Source: Candidatus Omnitrophota bacterium
Lineage (GTDB): Bacteria > Omnitrophota > Gorgyraeia > Velamenicoccales > Velamenicoccaceae
Direction: 5' to 3'
DNA length: 5,921 bases
Assembly: GCA_028717105.1 (NCBI GenBank)
Contig: JAQUOM010000095.1
Span: 1-5,921, forward strand
The notes beneath the pieces were generated by a model. The model was not told the DNA's origin, did not search any database, and worked only from the letters and a program-made list of their open reading frames with translations. Both the position numbers and the translations under genes were made by a program. Position 1 is the first letter of the stretch. Each line of letters starts with the position of its first letter. Positions 1 through 5,233 of the stretch are shown here, piece by piece.

Positions 1-1
1 T

Positions 2-58
2 CGACCGTTCCACACTGAGATCAAACGGGATCCCGAGGCCGCGAGGACGGGTTTTTGA
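2..58 (+). other. Possible C-terminal tail of an upstream gene (partial, uncertain)
   Basis: The frame starting at base 2 is open for 18 codons and stops at TGA 56-58 (it reads RPFHTEIKRDPEAARTGF). Its codons mostly end in G or C, like those of the real genes downstream, so it may be the end of a gene lying mainly left of the window. The frame starting at base 3 is also open, to a stop at 102-104, but its composition (many Arg, Ser and Pro) looks more like a shadow frame. I do not recognise the family from so few residues, and the stretch could equally be non-coding. Confidence 0.3.
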
Positions 59-59
59 C

Positions 60-87
60 TTGCAAGTTCCGGAGTTTGTGCTAAAAT
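60..87 (+). promoter_or_regulatory. Candidate extended -10 promoter for the galT pair
   Basis: TGCTAAAAT at 79-87 is a good extended -10 element (TG, one base, then TAAAAT). TTGCAA at 60-65 is a passable -35 with a 16-base spacer. The better -35 match TTGACT at 55-60 would leave a 21-base spacer, which is too long. Transcription would start around base 94, only about three bases before the ATG at 97. This fits the lack of a well-placed Shine-Dalgarno sequence: the nearest purine run, GGAG at 71-74, is 22 bases away from the ATG. Sigma-70-type recognition is inferred. Confidence 0.45.
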
Positions 88-96
88 TCTACAGTT

Positions 97-1125
97 ATGC
101 CTGAACTCAGAAAAGATCCTATTATCGGAAGATGGGTTATTATCGCTGTCGAGCGTTCCCGAAGGCCCAAAGGGTTTAAAACGCCTGCCCATCCTTCCGC
201 AGATGAAGATTGCCCCTTTTGCGAAGGCAGGGAAAACCAGACACCCCGCGAGATATTCGCCATCCGCAAAGAAGGGACCAAGCCGGATGAACCCGGCTGG
301 GATACCCGCGTCGTCCCCAGCAAGAGGCCTTTTTTGAAGGTCGAAGGAGACTTGAACAGGCACGGCCGCGGGCTCTATGACGTCATGAGCGGAACAGGGG
401 CCCACGAGATGATCATAGAAACCCCCAAGCACGTCGGAAATATCGCAGACTTGGATGAGACCCAGATCGCAAAAACAGTCACCTGCTGGATCGACCGCTT
501 TGTGGACCTCGGAAGAGACGAGCGCTTTAAGTACGTCCTTGTCTTTAAAAATTACGGGACGGCCGCCGGCGCCGGACGTATCCATCACTCCCGCAGCCAG
601 TTAATCGCAACGCCCGTGACCCCCAAACGCGTCAAAGAAGAGCTGACCGGTGCAAAAAAATATTATGACTACCATGATCGCTGCGTCTTCTGCGATCTGG
701 TCCGCCAGGAGATAGACACGAAAAGCCGCGTCGTTCTCGACTTCGACGGTTTTCTCGCGGTGACAGCCTTTGCCTCGCGTTTCCCTTTTGAAATCTGGAT
801 CCTTCCCAAAGAACATAACTGTGATTTTTCCGGCATGAGCGTCGAAAAACGCCTTTATCTCGGGAAAGTCTTAAAAAAAGTTTTAACCAAGCTTAAGGTC
901 GCCCTGGATGACCCGGCATACAATATGGTGCTTCATACGGCCCCGTTTCGCAGGACGAAATCAAAAGCCGGCTACTGGAAAACCATCGAAGACGACTATC
1001 ACTGGCATATCGAAATCATCCCGCGCTTGACGAGTCCGGCGGGTTTTGAATGGGGGACAGGTTTTTATATCTGCCCGATCACCCCCGAAGACGCAGCACA
1101 ATACTTAAGAGAGGTTGAAGCGTGA
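97..1125 (+). CDS. galT: GalT-family uridylyltransferase paralogue lacking the nucleophilic histidine
   Basis: 342 residues of the galactose-1-phosphate uridylyltransferase family (HIT superfamily, two HIT-like halves). Intact members swap UMP between UDP-glucose and galactose-1-phosphate through a uridylyl-histidine in HxHxQ. Seen here: CPFC (C39, C42), GAHEMIIETPKH (H112), then the active-site loop, CVFC (C196, C199), and YHWHIEIIPRL (H302, H304). C39, C42, H112 and H164 correspond to the zinc ligands C52, C55, H115 and H164 of E. coli GalT. The loop reads H164-S-R166-S-Q168: the second histidine, the nucleophile, is arginine (codon CGC 592-594), and the stretch from N152 to Q168 is one residue longer than in the neighbour. 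The rest, including the C-terminal FEWGTGFY block, is well preserved, so this is not a decayed gene. The ATG at 97 is supported because the N-terminus aligns from residue 1 with the next protein. UMP transfer by the normal mechanism is doubtful. It may be a pseudoenzyme partner, have another activity, or carry a sequence error. Confidence 0.85.
   Translation: MPELRKDPIIGRWVIIAVERSRRPKGFKTPAHPSADEDCPFCEGRENQTPREIFAIRKEGTKPDEPGWDTRVVPSKRPFLKVEGDLNRHGRGLYDVMSGTGAHEMIIETPKHVGNIADLDETQIAKTVTCWIDRFVDLGRDERFKYVLVFKNYGTAAGAGRIHHSRSQLIATPVTPKRVKEELTGAKKYYDYHDRCVFCDLVRQEIDTKSRVVLDFDGFLAVTAFASRFPFEIWILPKEHNCDFSGMSVEKRLYLGKVLKKVLTKLKVALDDPAYNMVLHTAPFRRTKSKAGYWKTIEDDYHWHIEIIPRLTSPAGFEWGTGFYICPITPEDAAQYLREVEA
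1107..1125 (+). promoter_or_regulatory. Ribosome binding site and GTGA stop/start overlap
   Basis: AAGAGAGGT at 1107-1115 (core GAGGT) lies six bases before a GTG start at 1122. That GTG overlaps the TGA stop of the previous gene (1123-1125), giving GTGA. This arrangement fixes the GTG as the start and implies translational coupling of the two GalT proteins. Confidence 0.8.
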
Positions 1126-2123
1126 CAGAACTCAGACGCGACGCCATTGTGGGACGCTGGGTCATCATGGAGACAGACGAACCCATGACGCCCAAAGACC
1201 TGCATATCCCGCCGCATCATTACGAAGATACGGCCAACTGCCCGTTTTGCTACGGCAACGAGTATATGACCCCGCCTGAAATCCAGGCATTCCGCAACAC
1301 GAAGACACAACCCAACACGGCGGGCTGGCAGGTCCGCGTGGTGCCGAATAAATTTCCCGCCCTGCAGATAGAAGGCAGCCTCGATAAACGGGGTATGGGG
1401 ATATTTGATCTTTCCAACGGCATCGGCGCCCATGAAGTCATTATCGAGACCCCTTATCACGAAAAGGACCTTCCCGACCTTGAGCTCGGCGAGATCCAGA
1501 ATGTCCTCAGGATGTACTGTCAGCGCTCCCTCGACCTGCAAAAGGACAAACGGTTCAAGTACATCATGATCTTTAAAAATTACGGCAGTGGTGCCGGCGC
1601 GACGCTGGACCATAACCACAGCCAGCTGATCGCGCTGCCCATGATCCCCAAAAATGTGATCGAGGAGCTGACGGGGTCGGGAGAGTATTTCGACTTCCGC
1701 GAACGCTGCATCTTTTGCGATATGATCCGCCAGGAGATCGATGAAAAAGAAAGGATCGTGACGCAAAACGATCAGTTCATCGTTTTTTGTCCTTTTGCGT
1801 CCCGCTTCCCGTTCGAGATGTGGGTCATGCCCAAAGAGCATCAGGCTTTCTTTCACGAGAGCTCGGAAAACAGCCTCGCTAGCCTGTCCTGGATCCTTAA
1901 AGACGTTTTGACCAGGATGAAAACCGTCCTCGGCGATCCGCCCTATAATTTTATCATCCACACCTCTCCCATAGACGGAGAAGAGCGTCAAGGATATCAC
2001 TGGCACATGGAAATCATGCCGCGTTTGAGCCGTATTGCGGGCTTCGAGTGGGGAACAGGGTTTTATTCGGTATCCACGCCGCCGGAAGTCGCGATTAAAT
2101 ACCTCAGGGACGTAAAGATATAA
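1122..2123 (+). CDS. galT: Galactose-1-phosphate uridylyltransferase (intact HxHxQ)
   Basis: 333 residues, a typical length for the short bacterial GalT type. The family catalyses ping-pong UMP transfer between UDP-glucose and galactose-1-phosphate in the Leloir pathway; related HIT enzymes use ADP- or GDP-sugars, so the exact sugar nucleotide is not proven. The motifs are complete: CPFC (C40, C43), ETPYH (H113), H164-N-H166-S-Q168 with H166 as the expected nucleophile, CIFC (C196, C199), H280, and YHWHMEIMPRL (H293, H295). The C-terminal FEWGTGFY block corresponds to the part that, in E. coli GalT, reaches into the active site of the other subunit of the dimer. It starts with GTG overlapping the stop of the upstream paralogue. 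Large shared blocks (ELR.D.I.GRWVI, FKNYG, SQLIA.P, EELTG, FASRFPFE, PKEH) show that the pair arose by duplication. It is nine residues shorter than its neighbour between H280 and the HWH motif. Cytoplasmic, with no signal peptide or membrane segment. Confidence 0.93.
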   Translation: MTELRRDAIVGRWVIMETDEPMTPKDLHIPPHHYEDTANCPFCYGNEYMTPPEIQAFRNTKTQPNTAGWQVRVVPNKFPALQIEGSLDKRGMGIFDLSNGIGAHEVIIETPYHEKDLPDLELGEIQNVLRMYCQRSLDLQKDKRFKYIMIFKNYGSGAGATLDHNHSQLIALPMIPKNVIEELTGSGEYFDFRERCIFCDMIRQEIDEKERIVTQNDQFIVFCPFASRFPFEMWVMPKEHQAFFHESSENSLASLSWILKDVLTRMKTVLGDPPYNFIIHTSPIDGEERQGYHWHMEIMPRLSRIAGFEWGTGFYSVSTPPEVAIKYLRDVKI

Positions 2124-2124
2124 G

Positions 2125-2243
2125 CAATTCCAAATTCCAAAATCCAAATGACGAAAGAAATCCTAATAACTGAATGACGAATGGAAAAATATTTTCGGCA
2201 TTTAGTCATTCGATATTCATGAGGCATTTGACATTCGGAATTG
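2125..2243. repeat. Short modular inverted-repeat element between galT and gap
   Basis: An AT-rich stretch that begins one base after the galT stop codon. Its ends are inverted: CAATTCC 2125-2131 and GGAATTG 2237-2243. Nested inside are CAAATG 2145-2150 with CATTTG 2225-2230, and GAATGAC 2172-2178 with GTCATTC 2205-2211, so a transcript could form a long imperfect hairpin with a loop of about 26 bases. It also holds direct repeats: AATGACGAA at 2148-2156 and 2174-2182 (AATGACGAAT in the second), and GGCATTT followed by CATTCG at 2198-2212 and again at 2223-2237. It has no coding capacity. It resembles dispersed intergenic repeats I recall from uncultured bacterial genomes. Mobility (a MITE-like element) is inferred. 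Confidence 0.6.
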
Positions 2244-2256
2244 GATATTAATCAAA

Positions 2257-2262
2257 AGGAGG
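2257..2262 (+). promoter_or_regulatory. Strong Shine-Dalgarno site of gap
   Basis: A perfect AGGAGG lies six bases before the ATG at 2269, within AAAAGGAGGAA. It is the only consensus-strength ribosome binding site in the window and fits the high expression expected of a glycolytic enzyme. Confidence 0.9.
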
Positions 2263-2268
2263 AACATC

Positions 2269-3282
2269 ATGGCAGTCAAAGTCGGGATTAACGGATTTGG
2301 AAGGATCGGACGCTTGGTCTTCCGGGCCGCGCTGGAGGAAGGCGCTCAGAATATCGATATCGTCGCCTTAAACGATCTCACGGACGCAAAAACACTCGCG
2401 CATCTTCTTAAATATGACTCGACCTTCGGCCGGTTCAAAGGCACCGTGTCGGCCAAAGAAAGCGCGATCGTCGTCAACGGCAAAGAGATCAAGGTCTTTT
2501 CGCAAAAGGACCCGGCGCTTATTCCATGGAAAGACGCCGGCGTCGAAATCGTCATCGAATCAACGGGGCGGTTCACCGATGCCGAAAAGGCCAAGGCGCA
2601 TATCACGGCCGGCGCCAAAAAAGTCATCATCTCGGCGCCTGCAAAGAACGAAGACGGCACGTTTGTCATGGGCGTCAACGAAGATAAATACGATCCCAAA
2701 AAACACAACATCGTTTCCAATGCGTCATGCACGACCAACGGGCTGGCGCCTCTGGCCAAAGTCCTTTTGGATAATTTCGGGATCAAGCATGGCATCATGA
2801 CAACGATCCACGCCTATACGAACGACCAGGTGATCCTTGATTTTCCTCATAAGGACCTGCGCCGTGCCAGAGCGGCGGGGCAATCCATGATCCCGACGTC
2901 CACGGGAGCGGCAAAAGCGATCGGCCTCGTCATCCCGGAACTCAAGGGAAAAATGGATGGACTGGCCGTCCGCGTTCCGACGCCGGATGTTTCCCTCGTG
3001 GATTTAACGGTTGAGGTCGAGAAGACGACGACCGTCGAAGAGGTCGTTGCCGTCCTCGAAAAAGCGTCCCAGACACCGCGCCTCAAAGGCATCCTGGCCG
3101 TGTCCAGGGAACCGCTTGTGTCCATTGATTTCCGCGGGAACAGCACGTCTTCCGTCATTGATGCCGAATCAACAAAAGTCGTCGGCAATCTCGTCAAGGT
3201 CCTCGCCTGGTATGACAACGAATGGGGCTATAGCTGCCGTATCGTCGATCTTTGCGAGTATATCGTCAAAAAAGGCATATAA
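2269..3282 (+). CDS. gap: Type I glyceraldehyde-3-phosphate dehydrogenase, phosphorylating
   Basis: 337 residues, the normal length for cytosolic GAPDH. It converts glyceraldehyde-3-phosphate, NAD and phosphate to 1,3-bisphosphoglycerate and NADH in glycolysis, and runs the other way in gluconeogenesis. The Rossmann motif GINGFGRIG (residues 7-15) starts the NAD domain. The catalytic motif SNASCTTN carries C154 (codon 2728-2730), and H181 in TIHAYTNDQ is the base that activates it. PHKDLRRARAA (193-203), RVPTPDVS and the C-terminal WYDNEWGY are all canonical. D36 in the ALNDLT stretch and P193 in DFPHKD are the residues associated with NAD rather than NADP preference, so NAD use is likely. 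The ATG is fixed by the AGGAGG site. A hairpin terminator follows 29 bases after the stop. No pgk or tpi lies next to it here. The sequence is entirely regular. Confidence 0.98.
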   Translation: MAVKVGINGFGRIGRLVFRAALEEGAQNIDIVALNDLTDAKTLAHLLKYDSTFGRFKGTVSAKESAIVVNGKEIKVFSQKDPALIPWKDAGVEIVIESTGRFTDAEKAKAHITAGAKKVIISAPAKNEDGTFVMGVNEDKYDPKKHNIVSNASCTTNGLAPLAKVLLDNFGIKHGIMTTIHAYTNDQVILDFPHKDLRRARAAGQSMIPTSTGAAKAIGLVIPELKGKMDGLAVRVPTPDVSLVDLTVEVEKTTTVEEVVAVLEKASQTPRLKGILAVSREPLVSIDFRGNSTSSVIDAESTKVVGNLVKVLAWYDNEWGYSCRIVDLCEYIVKKGI

Positions 3283-3310
3283 CCTTCTATGACCACAGGG
3301 AACCGTTAAA

Positions 3311-3351
3311 CAAAGGGGCACTTGGTTTTTCTTCAGGTGCCCTTTTGGTTT
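3311..3351 (+). terminator. Rho-independent terminator after gap
   Basis: Bases 3312-3325 can pair with 3333-3346 into a 14-base-pair stem (centre GGGCAC/GTGCCC, with three G-T pairs) closed by a seven-base T-rich loop. The 3' arm ends in TTTT, followed by GGTTTG. The A-rich 5' flank means it could also act in the reverse direction. It sits 29 bases after the gap stop and ends only about 20 bases before the malQ ATG. Confidence 0.8.
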
Positions 3352-3367
3352 GATCCCTACAACGTTT

Positions 3368-5200
3368 ATGTCTCAAGAACCCGACTATCATTTTCTAACG
3401 TCAACTCTGGCCGGTCCCCAATGGAAGCGCATAGGGACAAAACGCAGGGCAGGCGTCGTCGTCCCGCTCTTTTCCGTCTATTCCCGCACCAGCTGCGGGA
3501 TCGGAGAATTGCCGGATTTAAAACTCCTGGTGGACTGGTGTTCTCAAACGGGTTTAAGCATCATCCAGCTCTTGCCCATGAACGACACGGGCTTCTGCTT
3601 CAGGCCTTATGACGCGCAAAGCATGTTTGCCCTGGACCCCGTTTATCTCTGCTTAGAGAAGCTTCAACACGCCGATGTTAAACCCTTCCTGCCGCAATTG
3701 CTCCAGATGAAACAGCGTTTCCCTACGGGGAAAGGGCGGGTTGATTACGGCGTCAAAGCGGAGAAACTGGCGCTCCTCTGGAAGATCTTTACATCGATGC
3801 CTGCCGACAGGCTGCCCGAAGCCTTCGATGTCTTTGTCAAGAAGAGCGTTTTCTGGCTGGATGATTATGCACTCTATAAGGTCATAAAAGAAAAAAATAA
3901 CGAGATGAGCTGGGAAGGGTGGAGCGAAGACCTCAAGAATTGCGACGAGGACACTCTCGACGGATTTCGCGAGACCTACCATGAGAACATTCTTTTTCAT
4001 AAGTGGCTCCAATGGCAGTTGTTCGAGCAATTCAAAAAAATCAAAGACTATGCCCGTGACAACAATGTCCTTTTGATGGGAGATATCCCGTTCCTTGTCT
4101 CGCGGGACTCCGCCGATGTCTGGTCGCACCAGGATTGTTTTAAGCTCGCTTTTTCTTCCGGAGCTCCACCGGACCTTTTGTATTCCAAAGGCCAACGCTG
4201 GGGGATGCCGCCGTTTAACTGGGAACATATCGCACACCGCCGTTATGATTATGTGATCGAAAAACTCAGCTTCGCACAGAATTTTTACGATCTCTACCGC
4301 ATCGATCACGTCGTCGGAATTTTCCGCGTCTGGACCATACCGATCAGCGAACCTCCCGAGAACGGGGGCCTTAACGGGGCTTTCGATCCTGCCGATGAAA
4401 AATCCTGGGAGGCGCACGGACGCAATCTCCTGTCGCTGATGATGCGCCATTCCGACATGTTGGCATGCGCCGAAGACCTGGGGACCGTTCCAGATTGCTG
4501 TTTTCGCGTCTTGAATGAACTGGGAATCCCCGGTATCGATATCCAGCGGTGGATGCGTGATTGGGGCAAGACCTACGCCTTCAAATCTCCTCAGGCCTAC
4601 AGGAAGTGCGCTCTTTCGACCATCTCTACCCATGATATGAGCAACCTCCGCGCCTGGTGGGAGTTCGAATGCGGCACGGTCGATGAAGGGCTCTTCCGCA
4701 GGAACTGCGAAAAAAAACACATCCCATTTGAACAGGTCAGAACCCGGTTATTCGATGTCGAGGCGTCCCGATATGGACGCCTCCGCTGGAAGCGCCAGAT
4801 CGACACCGAAGAAAAACTCCTGTCCGCCCTTGGGCTTTCAGCGTCGGAAGCCTGGGCCCTCCTGGACATGTATCGGGGATCGTTCCATGAGCAAAAACAA
4901 TTCCTGGATTTTCTGGGAATACGGCAGGACGCGCCGGAAAACCTCTCCGCCGCTTTGAACAAGAATGCCCTGGCAAAAATCCAGGAAAGCTCCTGCATCT
5001 TCAGCATCCAGCTCATCCAGGATTATCTGGATTTGGACCGCCCCCGGGACGCAGACCCATGGGAAAACCGGATCAATTTCCCCGGGACCTTATCTGAAAA
5101 AAACTGGACGCTGGCATTGCTGCTAAGTTTAGAAGAACTGCTGGCATCTCCGGGCAACCCGATGCTCAAAACGATCAACGGACAGTGCGGCCGCATCTAA
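3368..5200 (+). CDS. malQ: 4-alpha-glucanotransferase (amylomaltase, GH77)
   Basis: 610 residues from ATG 3368. GH77 enzymes move alpha-1,4-glucan segments between maltodextrins, releasing glucose, in cytoplasmic glycogen or maltose metabolism. The catalytic triad is visible: nucleophile D313 in YRIDHVVG, acid/base E369 in CAEDLG, and the transition-state aspartate D423 in STHDM. Other family blocks are SCGIGEL near the N-terminus, GDIPFLVSRDSADVW, GQRWGMPPFNW, and INFPGTLSEKNW near the C-terminus. It is longer than the roughly 500 residues of simple amylomaltases; the extra length lies mostly between D423 and the INFPGT block, about 80 residues more than in Thermus amylomaltase, so this is an internal insertion and not the N-terminal extension of E. 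coli MalQ. The frame is open from TTG 3350, but that codon sits beside the terminator stem, so ATG 3368 is preferred. Neither start has a Shine-Dalgarno sequence. Its promoter is not evident; it may depend on read-through from gap. Confidence 0.95.
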   Translation: MSQEPDYHFLTSTLAGPQWKRIGTKRRAGVVVPLFSVYSRTSCGIGELPDLKLLVDWCSQTGLSIIQLLPMNDTGFCFRPYDAQSMFALDPVYLCLEKLQHADVKPFLPQLLQMKQRFPTGKGRVDYGVKAEKLALLWKIFTSMPADRLPEAFDVFVKKSVFWLDDYALYKVIKEKNNEMSWEGWSEDLKNCDEDTLDGFRETYHENILFHKWLQWQLFEQFKKIKDYARDNNVLLMGDIPFLVSRDSADVWSHQDCFKLAFSSGAPPDLLYSKGQRWGMPPFNWEHIAHRRYDYVIEKLSFAQNFYDLYRIDHVVGIFRVWTIPISEPPENGGLNGAFDPADEKSWEAHGRNLLSLMMRHSDMLACAEDLGTVPDCCFRVLNELGIPGIDIQRWMRDWGKTYAFKSPQAYRKCALSTISTHDMSNLRAWWEFECGTVDEGLFRRNCEKKHIPFEQVRTRLFDVEASRYGRLRWKRQIDTEEKLLSALGLSASEAWALLDMYRGSFHEQKQFLDFLGIRQDAPENLSAALNKNALAKIQESSCIFSIQLIQDYLDLDRPRDADPWENRINFPGTLSEKNWTLALLLSLEELLASPGNPMLKTINGQCGRI

Positions 5201-5233
5201 AAGGAACGCCCTTCTTCATCTCTTATAAAAACA

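Noticed and set aside
26..56. Terminator-like CCCG/CGGG pairing followed by TTTTT, and the palindrome CGGGATCCCG at 26-35
   Set aside because: The stem before the T run is only four base pairs with a 12-base loop, and it would lie inside the possible coding tail that ends at 58. The 10-base palindrome has no T tract at a suitable place.
97..1125. First galT as a pseudogene
   Set aside because: The frame is intact over the full family length. The metal-site residues, second CxxC, HWH motif and C-terminal block are all preserved, and coupling to the next gene is intact. Only the nucleophile and one loop residue differ.
1065..2147. Long minus-strand open frame (360 codons) opposite the second galT
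   Set aside because: It is antisense to a gene with complete family motifs, has no recognisable domain, and starts inside the repeat element. Long antisense frames are expected opposite GC-rich codons in this composition.
2228..2256. Consensus -35 TTGACA at 2228-2233 as a gap promoter
   Set aside because: The hexamer is perfect, but no -10-like sequence lies 16-18 bases downstream. TATTAA at 2246-2251 is only 12 bases away, and a start there would fall in the ribosome binding site. The hexamer is also part of the repeat element.
3653..4720. Long minus-strand open frame (355 codons) opposite malQ
   Set aside because: It overlaps the catalytic core of malQ, shows no family motif, and has the same shadow character as the one opposite galT.
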